A stretch of 64,000 bases of DNA, from assembly GCA_037833965.1 (NCBI GenBank), contig AP031357.1:7212001-7276000 (forward strand). Direction: 5' to 3'. Both the position numbers and the translations under genes were made by a program. Source of the DNA: Marchantia polymorpha subsp. ruderalis. Lineage: Eukaryota; Streptophyta; Marchantiopsida; Marchantiales; Marchantiaceae. How positions within the stretch are numbered: position 1 is the first letter of the stretch; every line of letters begins with the position of its first letter. Below, in pieces: positions 41,266 to 52,760 of this stretch. Below the pieces are notes generated by a model. The model did not search any database. It saw only the letters and a list, made by a program, of their open reading frames with translations, and was not told where the DNA came from.

Positions 41266-42223
41266 GATAGTGTAGTGTTAGTTAGGACCTTTGAGGGTAT
41301 AAAGTAGATCAAGGCGTTTTGCCTTGGGACTCTTCCTGTTTCGGCAGTGCAGATCAGGAACTCACTTTCTTGGCGTGTTTGTGCATTTTTGGTCCTGGCA
41401 CCACGTAGAGAAGCTGCAGCATAGCGAAGTTACCGTATGTTGTAGTTGAAGGCCTTCGGCTGAATGTTCAGAGCTAGTACCCGGTTAGAGACTTGAGTAG
41501 TGCGGATCTGCACCTGCGGGTGATTTCTGATGCTCAGAGCCGGTTGCGAGTTAGAGACTTGAACAGTTCCCCCTTACTCCTTCGAGTGACATATCCTGAT
41601 TGTACTCCTACGGGAAGTTTCCCCTGAATGCCAAAGTGAAGTTTTATTACTTCGTGTAAGCCTTGGTTTGCAATTCAGGTTGTGTGTGTGTTACTGGATT
41701 GTGTCTCAGTTAAGTTCTCAGTCGGGCCTGTACTCCCTGCGTTTGGTGTGAGTCGAGGGTGACGTCCACGGCGTATGAAGAGGCTTCGTTCCGAAGTGGG
41801 AAGTCCACTCCGGGTTTCCTACGCTAGTTCCTGGCGGAAGGGCAGTAAAAGCCGGAGTGGGAGTCACTACCTGCAGAACCTCTAAGTGAACTTTTGAGAC
41901 ACTTTCCCCCTGAAATCCGAAGCGGAGGTCCTGACCGACCTCCGAGTTGTGCTTTTGCCAGTTTCAGGTGTGTGTGTGTGTGTGTTGAGTGACTACGCTG
42001 TACTGTGCATCCTCCGAGCATCCTCCGAGTCGAGCATCCTCCTCCGAGTCGAGCCTCCGAGTCGAGCACTGCAGTAATTCTGGGAGTGACAGTCGCCTGA
42101 GAATTCAAACTCTACAAAAGTCTGTTAAACGTGACACTTTTTACTCTGTGTGTTGCCTCTGTCCCTGTGGGTTCGATCTTTTTACCACCATACTGCAGTT
42201 TTAGCCTTTGGTGGGTTATTACA
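39942..42223 (+). repeat. A3 5' LTR, second segment
   Basis: Continues the LTR after the solo B insertion: rest of the LTR ORF, TATAAAG at 41298-41304, dyad at 41310-41326, GT tract and terminal ATTACA at 42221-42223. Confidence 0.92.
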
Positions 42224-42245
42224 TAAGGAGCCGACAACTTCTTTT

Positions 42246-42263
42246 TGGTGCCGCTGCCGGGGA
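42246..42263 (+). promoter_or_regulatory. Primer-binding site of A3 (mutated)
   Basis: TGGTGCCGCTGCCGGGGA, one base changed from A1, again 22 nt after the LTR end. Confidence 0.75.
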
Positions 42264-42306
42264 CAGTGCGTCAACACCAGAGTACTTGAGCAGCAATGCT
42301 CGGTGA

Positions 42307-44976
42307 ATGTCGACGAGCGATAGTGTGGGAAACCTGAGTGCGAGAGCCACACGAAAGCTCCGTCGAGATTCAGAAAAAGCCATAGAAGCAAAACGGCGAA
42401 CTAAAAAGAAGACTCCTGGTGAGGACTCTACAGAAAGATCGCCATCACCGACTGCTGGAAGACAAAGGCGTTCCAGTTCACCTACTGCGAGCATTGAGCT
42501 AACAGTTCTATTGGAAATTACTCCGACAGAAACTCTTCCTGAGTTTGGCTAACCTAGGATCAGTCCGTTGACAGGATCATCAATGGTAGACCATCAAGCC
42601 AATCTCCGCCAGGTGTTTTCCCAACCTTTCACGAAACATTCGTATCCAAGATACATGGGAACGGGCGACGACGATGATGCAGATTCATACATAAAGCTCT
42701 TCGAGTCTGTCTCCATCACCAATCGCGAGACCAGTGATGAAGACAGACTGCGAATCTTTCCTAGCCTGCTACGCAGGAGAGCTCGTAGCTGGTACAATCA
42801 TGAGAGCACCGACCCCACTGGCATCCGGACCTGGGCTCAGCTCAAGGAAAAGTTTCTGAGGCGGTTTCGCGAACTCGGATATGACAGTCGAGTACTGACC
42901 CGGCTTCGAAATCTTCGACGCGAGCGGAAGGAGAATCTTCGAGACTATACTGAGAGATTCCAAGACCTCCTAGATCGAATTCCGAAGACAGGCCCAGGAG
43001 AACCGTTTTCGGTGCAACAAGCAGTGGATTGGTATGTGACAGGGCTCTCAAGAGAAATGGAGACCTTCTGCAGGAGAGGCAAGGCTGACACAATCCAAGA
43101 TGTGATAGCTTCGGCAGAGACCTTTGAAACGTCAACCTTTGACACTCGAAGACGCGACCGACGGTCGACGAAGAAGAAATCGCAAGGCGGACGTCGGAAG
43201 AGAAGGAACTCGCCTTCCTCGTCAGAAGAATCAAGCTCCTCCGAATCGAGTTCTTCCTCGGAGGAGGAAGAGGACTCGTCATCTTCAGAGGAAGAAAGAC
43301 GGAAGAAGAAACGCAGTACGATCGAGAAGAAGGATCGGGGTAGGGGAATCCCAGTGAAGAGTCAAGGGGACATCGCAGCCAAGGTGGACAACCTGGTGAA
43401 GAATTTTGCGGACCTAAAAGTTCATGTAGTGGGGGGCCAAGACCGACGTAAATCACCTGCAAGACAGCAAGCAAATCTCTGGTGTACTACGTGCGGACAG
43501 GTGGGACATGCCAACACGGAGTGCATGTCCGCTCGCCCGACTTACCCAGTGAATACGGTCGAATGGGCACCAAAGTGGGAGAACCCCATTTATTATGCTG
43601 AGCCGGCTGAGGACACCGCTTACGCGGTTCAGACAGCTCCGGCTACAACACCGAACCCACCTGTGCATATACTGCGCTTTGTTCCGAGGGAAATGGCGGG
43701 TACGCTCCCACCAAGACGCATGGCCCCTCCCGGCAATTTCAACCGACCTCCACCACAATTCAATGGTTGCTATAACTGCAAGGACATGGGACATTACGCG
43801 CCGAGCTGCCCCCACCCGAGGAAGCAAACTGGATATGTACCGTTGTGCAGCAATTGCAAGAAGTCTGGACATACGGCAGCCGAATGTGATCAGCCACCAG
43901 TCGCCAGGCAAACCGTGCGTTTCGTGTCGACACCTGGCAAGGAAGAAGTGCAGGTCAACCAGGTAGAGCTGAGCCCGTACCCAGCTGAAGAAGACGAAGT
44001 ATGGCCGGAAGAAGTGATGTGCGGACGGGTAGAGACCCAAAGTTCGAAGAGGAGGGGAGAGGACCACGAGGACACTCGCCGCCTCGAGCGTAGGGAAGAG
44101 AGTAGGAAGTCTAAAGAAGAGGAGAAGTCTAGCCGAAGAAAAAGGCCGGGTACACCTCCGGCGATACAAAACATCCAGCCGGTGCAGAACTCGGAGAAGG
44201 CGGACAGGTCTTCAGAAGAGTTCCGGACCCGAGACTACCTTCCGGACATCAAAGATGAGGTGAGTCACCTCATCAAGGAAGCACTGAGCGCCGGAACGAT
44301 ATCCGATGACCGGAAGGCGGCTAGGCCCCATACACCACTTCCGACCGCGACTACAGAGAGGGTGGCGGCTGTGACTTCCAACACTTCCTACGACATAGTG
44401 GAGGACATAGGGAGTCAGAGGGCAAATATTTCCTTCCACCAGCTGTTGGAGGACAATAAGACGTATCGAAAGATGCTGATGCTTTCGTTGCGCCGACCAC
44501 GCAAACCCCGAAAAGGGAAACTTCCGGCTGTGTACAAAGTGGAAGGAGGAGACCTAGGACCTCCGGAGATCGAAGTAGAGATCGGAGGCTGCGTCATACA
44601 GAAGGTACCAGTGGACTCCGGTTCGGGCGTGAACATCATGACTGAGGAGACAGCGAACTCCTTGGGGTTCCAGACCTTCGAGCCTACAACCCGAGTGTTG
44701 CGGCTGGCCGATCAAACGCGCAGAATGCCGCTAGGAATGTTGAGCAATGTGAGAACCAACATTGGAGGAGTGGACTTTCAATTGTCCTACATAATATTGC
44801 AGCCTCTGATGAAGAAAGGTTATGATGTGCTGCTTGGCAGACCGTGGCTATACGATGCCAAAGCAAGGTGTGACTGGAGGAGGAAGAGATTGCATTTCCG
44901 GAATCCTAGGGACCCTCCGACTGTCATTACCGTACCATGGACCAAGGTACCACACGAGGGCGAAACACCAGTATGA
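42307..44976 (+). pseudogene. Gag-protease of A3, one nonsense codon and truncated C-terminus
   Basis: Starts at the same ATG as A1. TAA 42550-42552 replaces CAA of A1 (5285). The frame then stays open through the capsid region, Ser/Glu stretch, three CCHC zinc knuckles and the protease (VDSGSG near 44613-44630, LLGRPWL). Sequence jumps after GGCGAAACACC (about 44970) to the start of pol, losing the C-terminal Gag-Pro end, the readthrough site and the pol N-terminus. Confidence 0.9.
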
Positions 44977-45888
44977 GGATGTCTTCGCATGGAAGATTGA
45001 AGACATGAAAGGCATACCTGCAAGGTATGGAGAGCACAGGATCGACTTCGTGGGACCAATACAACCTGTCACTAAAGGCACGCGCAGGCGCTACATATTG
45101 GTAGCAACGGACTATGCGACCAAGATGATGGAGGCAGAGGCCACAAGGCCATCGACGCAGCAGCAGTAGCAAGGTTCCTATTCGAATCAATCATCACACG
45201 CTACGGGTGTCCACTAGAAATAGTTAGTGACAGGGGAACGCACTTTTTGAATCAGGTGATAGAAAGTTTGACGCGGCACTTCCAGATTAAGCATCGGAAG
45301 ACTACTCCATACAACCCCAAGGCGAATGGTCTGACAGAGAAATCCAATGGATTGCTCTGCAAGATACTCCTCAAGGTGACTGTGAACCATGCTCACGACT
45401 GGGACACCAAGTTACCAGCCGCCTTATGAGCATACAGAACTGCACAGAAAGTCACCACCAGGCAAACACCTTACTTTCTGGTTTATGGGCAGCATCCGAT
45501 CTTACCTATCGAATTCGAGATACCCACAAAGAGGACCTTAGATCAAAGGAGGCTGGATGCGGAAGAAAGTCAGGCCTATCGACTGCAAGAAGTCATGGCA
45601 CTGGAAGAAAGACGTCAGGAGGCCGAAGATCGAACAAAGCAACTACAGCTCAGGCGGAAGGAGAAGTACGATCGGAGACTCAAACCAGTACTACTCGAGA
45701 AGGGCGACTTGGCTCTGCTCTACGATAGCAGACATGCTAGATTTCCAGGCAAGCTACACTTGAGATGGATGGGACCATACAAGGTGATCGAAGTTTTTCC
45801 CAATGGCTCAATCCAGCTCGCAGAATTGACAGGAGAATGGCTAGGCACCCGCGTGAACGGGTGGCGTCTGAAGAAATACCACGTGTAA
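44972..45888 (+). pseudogene. Pol remnant of A3 (RT and RNase H deleted)
   Basis: About 75 bp from the start of pol (equivalent to A1 8029-8108) is joined directly to the integrase core at the GATCGACTT shared by A1 8101-8109 and 9863-9871. All of RT and RNase H and the integrase zinc region are missing. A small frameshift lies near 45150. TGA 45427-45429 replaces a Trp codon. The C-terminal integrase part (45595-45888) is open, ending in the KKYHV motif. This copy is not autonomous. Confidence 0.9.
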
Positions 45889-45912
45889 ATGTTCGCGTGG
45901 GCGCTCACAATT

Positions 45913-45925
45913 GAGGAGGGGGGCA
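45913..45925 (+). promoter_or_regulatory. Polypurine tract of A3
   Basis: GAGGAGGGGGGCA, identical to A1, adjoining the 3' LTR at 45926. Confidence 0.88.
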
Positions 45926-47286
45926 TGTGGTAACACACTTTTTGTTTTTTTGCAGAATTTAAACAATTTTAGAAAACAAGTACCGAAGCAGTGTCTGTAG
46001 TTAGAAAAGGGTACGTTAAATAGAGTGGATTGAGGAGATCGTCACGAGGTCACGAAGAATCGCGAAGTCGGATGTACCAGCGCCAAATGTCTTCGGCGCT
46101 TTCGGCAAAAGCTCCTTTTCTGAGGTGTCTCTACTCACGCGCTTCCAGCGTTAAAGGAAGCTACGCTTCCGGCGCAGACACCTCCGGAGGAGATTTTGCT
46201 AAAGACGTCAGAAGAACGGCACGGACCTCTGAAGGCTTCCGACCATGAGTGCGCCTTCGGCGATGCGCCGCTAGCGCGGAAAGGGAAACCTTCATAACGA
46301 TCGGAATACACAATAGTTCCAATTGGTTGAAGTCTCATTGGAAAGAAATCGGGACGCTCGTCCTAACGAGCCCAAGAGCGTCGGAGATGGTTTAGGGACG
46401 AAGAAGTTATGAGCATCGGAAAACTCGTAGTCGGACATGCGCCGTTCGCGCTAGGGTTCACGGTCGGAAAGGACTCCCGTACGCCTTCGGCGATGGGCCT
46501 TCGGCGGAATCACGCGCTCATGAGAGGAAATCAACTCAGAGTTGGAAGCGCCTTTGGCGGCTGCGCAACGGAAGAAAAGCGCCGGCCGGATGTACGCCTC
46601 CGACGTGGCGCTGATAGGCGGATGCGCTGGCATGATTTGCGCCGGCGGGATATGCGCCGTCAGCAATAGACGAGGCAGAACGGACAAAACAAGTGGTACG
46701 AATACGCGCCGGCGTAATTCGCGCCGACTGGATGTGCGCCTCCAGCAAGGCGCCGACGGATAAGGAACACGCCAGCGGCGACACGCCTCCGGTGATGGTC
46801 GGGTTAGGAAAAGACAACATAGCCGACGCATACACTGCGGCAAACTCGAGTCCGGAAGACGGTGGCGGCGGGAGAATTCAACATTCACGCATGCGAATGC
46901 GCGCAGTGCGGAGACGTGAATTCGAGCATGCAAGGGCGAACCGTTAGGCCGTATAGCCGGCTGCGTAAATTGTAACCAGTAAGAACGTTGGACGATCTTG
47001 AATTCGGAGAAGAAAAGACAGCTCTCCAGTCTCATTCTCTCATTCTTGATTTTGCGATTTCCAGCTTCCAAGATTACGCGCAAGGGCGGAGAGACCTGCA
47101 GTGAGAGGAGAGAGTGCGGAGACGAGTTGCGCAAGGATCTTGACAGACCTTGGAGAGAATTTGCGAGTAGCGAACTTGAGCGCAAGAAGAGAGAGTGATT
47201 GCAGTCAGTGCTGGAGCGGCCGACGCGCAGCGGCGATTGTGAGAGAGCGAGCGGAAGGGAGAACGTCTGTGTGTGCAGGAAACGCA

Positions 47287-47569
47287 ATGTCGAAGGTCCC
47301 CCAGCTGCGAGTGTCTCCACTAAGGGTGCCGCAGATCGGTCTACGCGCATTCCAAGATGTGCTGACAGGGCTGAAGCTCGATTTCCTCCTGTGGGGATGG
47401 AACTGGACATGTCCGGAGATGGTGCGCGAGTACCTGCACGAGAGACACAAGCCCTCACGCGGATTCTGTCCACATCCAGAGAGGTGGGACATTTGTGACT
47501 GGGCGCAGGTGTTGGGCAGGTGTGCCGGCGAGGAAGGGTATCTCCTCTTCGAGGCCGATAGCGTGAAGG
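47287..47569 (+). pseudogene. LTR-ORF fragment, family A N-terminus, in the chimeric LTR
   Basis: Starts at the conserved ATG and encodes the first 94 residues through DSVK, then runs into the deletion junction. Confidence 0.85.
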
Positions 47570-47570
47570 G

Positions 47571-47624
47571 TTCGCCTATCGCCTTTCGCCTACCGCCTTA
47601 GACATTCGCCTACCGCCTTAGACA
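47571..47624. repeat. Tandem 20-bp repeats at the A/B deletion junction
   Basis: ttcgcctatcgcct (47571-47584), then ttcgcctaccgccttagaca twice (47585-47604, 47605-47624). The unit occurs once in an intact B LTR (about 37846). This looks like templated insertion during end joining. Confidence 0.85.
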
Positions 47625-48700
47625 TTTTAGCAAAGAGCAGCGAGGCTGCAGCAGTGCCTTCGCAGGCAGCACACGTCGACGACGTGCAGCCCCACTCGGG
47701 CCAGTCGCCGACGCAATCAATGGCGACTGAAATTCTCCACTCGGATGATGACGACAGAGGCTCCACCGAAGAAATGTCAGGAGCAGGGGACACCGAGGAG
47801 GAGGAGGAGGAAATTGTTGGAGCGCCGGCGGCGGCGCTCTCTGAGTAGGTGATTCTGTTGCTGAGGTACTTGGATCGCAAAATCGATAAATACGCCGACC
47901 CACTTCAGCCGGGATCTTACATCGAGTTAGTGCGCAGGCGGACTCGCACTAAAGTCCACACCAGCAAGCTACTAGCTAGAGTGGACCAGGAGTTGAGGGA
48001 ATTGAAGGAGAAGCATGAATGCTTGTGGGGTCAGTATAAACTCAATCAAAAATTCTACAAGTACTCCGAGAAGGTGAGGGATGGGAAACTGGAAGAGCTC
48101 ACCAAGGAGCAGGTGAAGGTCACGGAAGCACTAATTTCTGAGCAGGCCCAGAATCGGATTTTGTCAGAGGAGCTCGTGCGACAGACGCGGTTGTTAGAGC
48201 AGTGTCAGCTCGCACGACAGGCGGATGAGGATGTAATCCGCAGGCTACAGTCAGAGTGTGGCGAATTGAGAGCGCAACGTGCTGAGGCCGAATCGCAATT
48301 AGTGGTAATTGAAGAGGATCGCAGGCAGGAGGCAGATCGCACAAAGGTGGAGACGGCGAGGCGTGTCGCCCACTGTCTCAGGGGCTACGCCCATTGGGAA
48401 GTGGCGGCGCAGGAGAAACTCATATTGCGTGAGTTTGAACTTCGCGCAGCCGGGTTGTTGTCAGGCGACAGCAGGAGTCGGCGGAAGGTAGCAAAGAAGC
48501 TCGACGCTTTTCTGTCGAAGGCGCGGGATACCATGTCCGCCCTCAAAGTAGAGGTGTCCGCGGCGTTGCAGCGATTGGGACTGCGCAGTCGAGCGGAAGA
48601 CTGGCAGGGTAGGGAGTTAGTGCGCGGCAGTCCGTCGCGCATGAGACGTAGCACAGGTTCCGCGGAGTGTAGTGTAGCGTGGTTCCGTGCAGGCGTGTAG
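47625..48700 (+). pseudogene. LTR-ORF fragment, family B C-terminus, in the chimeric LTR
   Basis: Encodes the acidic run and coiled coil of the B protein. TAG 47846-47848 replaces CAG in other B copies. The frame after it is open for 283 codons to the stop at 48698-48700. Confidence 0.87.
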
Positions 48701-48736
48701 CGTAGTGCAGTGTAGTGCTAGTTAGGACTTAGAAGG

Positions 48737-48765
48737 TATAAAATAGTTCCAGGCGTTTTGCCTGG
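48737..48765 (+). promoter_or_regulatory. TATA box and dyad of the chimeric LTR
   Basis: TATAAAAT at 48737-48744, then CCAGGC-gtttt-GCCTGG at 48749-48765, B type. Confidence 0.7.
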
Positions 48766-49492
48766 GGTTCTTTCCCAACTCACAAGTGCAGATCAGGAAC
48801 CCATTTCCTTTGCGTGTTTGTGTCCTTAAGTTCTGTCACCACGCAAGAGGAGTTACAACTTAGCGTTCCGCATTTTGTAGCTGAAGGCCTTCGGCCGAAT
48901 GTTCAGAGCTAGTACATTGGTTAGAGACTTGAGTAGTTCGGATCTGCACCTGCGGGTGACCGCCGATGCTCAGAGCCAGTGACTAGTTAGATACTTGAAC
49001 AGTTTTGCCCCTACACCTTCGAGTGTTTCTTTCTGATTGTACTCCTTTGGGATTTTTCCCCTGAATGCTAAAGTGAAGTTTTGTTACTTCGTGTAAGCCT
49101 TGGTTGTAAATTCAGGTTACGCTGCAGCAGGTGCCTTTGGGGTAACCCCTGTAGTATTTCTGGGAATGACAAGTGCCTGAGAATTCAAACTCTTCAATAG
49201 ACTGTTGTTGTGTTACTGGAATGTTTCACAGTGAGTCCTTCAGTGCGGACCTGTGTTCTCTGCGCGTTTTGTGAGTTGAGAGTGTTGTTCACCGCGTAGG
49301 AATGACTTCGATCCGAAGTAGGCAGTCCAAACCGGGTTTCCTACACTAGCAGCAAGCTAGTGGAAGTGTTGTAAAAGCCGGAGTTGGAAGCCACTGCCCG
49401 CAACTTCGCTGAGCGTACTCTTGAGAGACCTTCCCCCCTGAAATCTTGAGTAGAGGTCCTAACGGATCTCTGGGTTGTGTTTCTGTAGTTTC

Positions 49493-49527
<35 letters not shown>

Positions 49528-49795
49528 GCTGCATTGTGCGACCTCCGAGTGCGCTCCGAGTGGACACTTGCAGTATTTCTGGGAGTGACAGTCGCCTGAG
49601 AATTCAAACTCCTCAATAGTCTGTTAAACGTGACACTTTGTACCCTGTGTGTTCCTCTGTCCCTGTGGGTTCGACCTTTCTACCACTATATTGCAGTTTT
49701 AGCCTTTAGTGGGTTATTACAGTGTTGCCTCTGTCCCTGTGGGTTCGATCTTTTTACCACCATACTGCAGTTTTAGCCTTTGGTGGGTTATTACA

Positions 49796-49800
49796 GGGTC
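49796..49800. repeat. TSD of A3, right copy (gggtc)
   Basis: Matches the left copy gggtt at four of five bases. B-outer LTR sequence resumes immediately after. Confidence 0.82.
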
Positions 49801-49850
49801 CGACCTTTCTACCACTATATTGCAGTTTTAGCCTTTAGTGGGTTATTACA
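49801..49850 (+). repeat. B-outer 5' LTR, final 50 bp
   Basis: Completes the B LTR broken at 31971 and ends GGGTTATTACA. It is followed by the B-outer interior, so this is a 5' LTR. Confidence 0.9.
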
Positions 49851-49872
49851 TAAAAAGCCGACAACTTCTTTT

Positions 49873-49890
49873 TGGCGCCGCTGCCGGGGA
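49873..49890 (+). promoter_or_regulatory. Primer-binding site of B-outer
   Basis: TGGCGCCGCTGCCGGGGA, identical to A1, again offset 22 nt from the LTR end at 49850. Confidence 0.8.
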
Positions 49891-49934
49891 CAGTTGCGTC
49901 AACACCGGGGTTTACGAGCAGCCATGCTCGGTGA

Positions 49935-52754
49935 ATGTCGACTGGAGCTAGTGGGAGCAACCTAAGTGCGAGAGCTGCCCGCAAGTTCCGACGAGATTCA
50001 GAGAAGGCCGTGGAAGAGACACGGCGTCAAAACAAGAAAACACCAAAAAGAGTATCTAAGCCTAGTCCGGCCGACATCCTTGGGGAAGCTACCCCCAGTG
50101 ACTCGGAACCAAACCTTGTGCTTACAGTTCTACTAGATATCCCTTGCACAGACCCCCCTCGTGATTTAGAACCGACCGCCCAAGAATCGTCGACAAACAC
50201 TCCGATGGCGGACGGACAAGCAAGTGCGCGGCTACCTCAGCCGATTACTAAGCATTCCTATCCGAAGTATAAAGGAAGTGGGGATGATGACGATGCAGAT
50301 TCCTACATCAAGCTGTTCAAATCAGTGTCAATCGCTAACCGCGAGATCCACGACGAGGACCGACTACGGATCTTTCCAAGTCTTATGCGGAAGAAGGCAC
50401 GAAGTTGGTACAACCACGAGAGCATCGATCCGAATGGGTTGACAACATGGGCTCAACTGAAGGAGAAGTTCCTTCGACGCTTCCGTGAGCTCGGCTACGA
50501 CAGTCGGGTATTGACCAAGTTACGTAACCTGCAACGGGAGAAGAAGGAGAGTCTGCGTGATTACACCGAGAGATTCCTGGACCTCCTTGACAGAATACCG
50601 AAAACGGGACCAGGGTCCCCCTTCTCGGTGCAGCAAGCTGTGGATTGGTATGTGACCGGCTTAACTCGAGAGATGGAGACTATTTGCCGACGCAGTAAGT
50701 GCGATACTATCGAGGACGTGATTGCATCGGCCGAAGCCCTTGAGACTTCCACTCTCAACCGAAGAGGGAGAGAGCGACGGGAGTCGAAGGAGCGAAAACC
50801 AAAGGGAGGGCGAAGAAGACGCAGAGGCGCGACACCGTCATCGGAAGAACAGTCCTCGGACGAGGACCGTTCCTCATCCGAAGAAGAAGAAACCTCCTCG
50901 TCGGAGGAAGAGAAGAAGAGAAAGAAGCATGGGGCAGCAAAGAAGAAAGGCCCCCGACGAGCAACTATGGACAGAGCGCCGGGAGACATTGCATCGAAGG
51001 TGGAGACCCTTGTGAAGGACTTCGCCGACCTGAAAGTCCACGTGGTGGGCGGCCAGGATCGACGAAAATCTCCCGGGAGAGTGCGAGCGAACTTGTGGTG
51101 CACTACGTGCGGAGCAGTGGGACATGCGAACACTGAGTGTCTTACCACCAGTCCGTCATATCCAGTCAACGCAGTGGAGTGGGCACAACCGTATTATGGG
51201 GAAAACCCCCAGTACTATGGAGAGGCGAGCGAAGAGGCAGCCTACGCCGTCCAGTCGGTCCCCGCCCCTACTGCAATTACGCCAGTGCATATTCCCCGGT
51301 ATCATCCGGTAGATAGGGCCACTACGGTACCCGTGAGGCGCAGGGCACCTCCAGGGACGTTTGACCCACCGCCACCGCGAGCTTGTTTTAATTGTGGGGA
51401 AGTTGGACACTACTCACCTCAGTGCCCCCATCCCAAAAGGCAAACCGGGTATGTTCCGACCTGTAGTAACTGCAAGAAGTCTGGGCATACTGCACCAGAG
51501 TGTGATCAGCCGCCAGTTCACCGGCAAACGGTACGATTTGTGACAACCCCTGCCAAGGAGGACGTCCAAGTTAAGTAGGTCGAAGTAAGCTCGGACAGAA
51601 ACGATCAAGGAGAAGAATGGCCGGCGGAAGAAGTTATGTGCGGACGAGTGGAAACTCGCAGTTCAAAGAAATCAAAGGAAGAAGAGCGCGACACTCGCAA
51701 GCACGATCGGAAGGCCGAGGACTGAACAGGAAAGGGAAAAGAGAAGGCAACCAGCAAGTCCGACTTGCGACCTGCACGAATGCCTTCGGCTATGCGAGAA
51801 GCACCAGCAGTGCGGACCGATACATCGGTCGAGGATGAGCCAGTACGCGTGCTGAAGCGGGACTATGCCCCGGATATCAGAGAGGAGGTAGCGAACTTGT
51901 TGAAAGAAGCGACCCGCCACCAAAAGGGACCAGAGCGGGAAGACTTGTCAACCTCCTTTGGTGCGAAGATGGTAGCAACTCTGGAACCACGCAGGATGTC
52001 GACTCCAAACCGACGCGTCCACTATGACTTTGTAGAAGATCTTGGGAACCGACAAGTGAACATCACGTTCAACCAGCTTATGGAGGACAACAAGACGTAT
52101 CGGAAGATGTTGATGCTTTCGTTACGACGCCCTCGGAAGCCGCGCGCATCCAAAATCCCCCAAGTGTACCAAGTGGCCAGCGAAGACCAAGGACCTCCAG
52201 AGATCGATGTAGAGATAGAAGGGTGTTGTGTACGCAAGGTACCAGTAGACTCTAGATCAGGAGTCAACATAATGACGGAGGACACTGCGCAAGCCTTGGA
52301 GTTCAGTGAATACGAACCTTCGAGGCGTGTGTTGAGGTTAGCGGATCAGACGCGGAGAATGCCTGTAGGTATGCTGCGCAATGTCCGAACAAACATCGGT
52401 GGTGCGGACTTTCGGTTGAACTATATCATCCTGCAGCCCATGCTGAAGCAAGGCTATGACATCCTGCTTGGGCGACCGTGGTTATATGGCGCCCAAGTAC
52501 GATGTGACTGGCGTAGGCATCGCCTTAAGTTCCCCCATCCTAAGGAGCCGACCAAGACCATCACTGTGCCCTGGACCAAGGTCCGACATGAAGGGGAGAC
52601 CCCGTCGACTAGTGCGGGTTACACATCGGGGGTGGACAGTGATTTGGCCGCCCAATCAGATTCCAGTGCCACTGAATCCGATTATTTTGTGGGATTCGTT
52701 GCCTGCTGTTATGTGGAAGAGGAACCAGACGCTATTCAGCCGGAGGACGAATAG
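49935..52754 (+). pseudogene. Gag-protease of family B (B-outer), two nonsense codons
   Basis: Homologous to A1 gag-pro over its whole length: basic N-terminus, capsid region, Ser/Glu/Lys stretch, three CCHC zinc knuckles (last one about 51460-51505) and protease. TAG 51576-51578 and TGA 51723-51725 interrupt the region between knuckles and protease; otherwise the frame is open to 52754. The protease reads D-S-R where A1 has catalytic-loop D-S-G (about 52250), which would disable it. It ends in UAG with a readthrough context. Confidence 0.9.
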
Positions 52755-52760
52755 CAATTA
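52752..52760 (+). promoter_or_regulatory. Readthrough site of B-outer
   Basis: UAG CAA UUA, the classic tobamovirus-type leaky stop context, at the same place as UAG CAA CUA in A1. Pol itself is missing in this copy. Confidence 0.72.

Larger units (their letters stand above)
31972..49795 (+). mobile_element. A3: family A retrotransposon, decayed, with nested insertions and deletions
   Basis: 5' LTR at 31972-42223 (4896 bp once the solo B LTR is removed), PBS at 42246, gag-pro with one nonsense codon, a pol reduced by two internal deletions to the integrase end, polypurine tract at 45913, and a 3' LTR that is a deletion chimera with a B LTR. The imperfect TSD (gggtt/gggtc) and many differences between the LTRs show it is clearly older than A1. 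Confidence 0.9.
45926..49795 (+). repeat. A3 3' LTR, chimera of A and B LTR sequence
   Basis: 45926-47569 is A-type LTR (U3 and the first 94 codons of the LTR ORF, from ATG 47287). 47570-47624 is a junction of 14+20+20-bp repeats. 47625-49721 is B-type LTR (C-terminal LTR ORF, TATA, R-U5, ending ATTACA). 49722-49795 is the last 74 bp of an A LTR. The simplest history is a solo B LTR inserted near the A LTR end (right TSD would be gtgtt at 49722), followed by one deletion removing the middle of both. Confidence 0.85.

Noticed and set aside
47571-47624. Short direct repeats that could suggest a CRISPR-like or satellite array
   Set aside because: Only 2.7 units, no spacers, located exactly at a deletion junction.
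45926-49795. A/B chimeric LTR as a product of recombination during reverse transcription
   Set aside because: The A3 5' LTR is not chimeric, and the terminal 74 bp of A LTR after the B LTR end indicate insertion followed by deletion at this locus.
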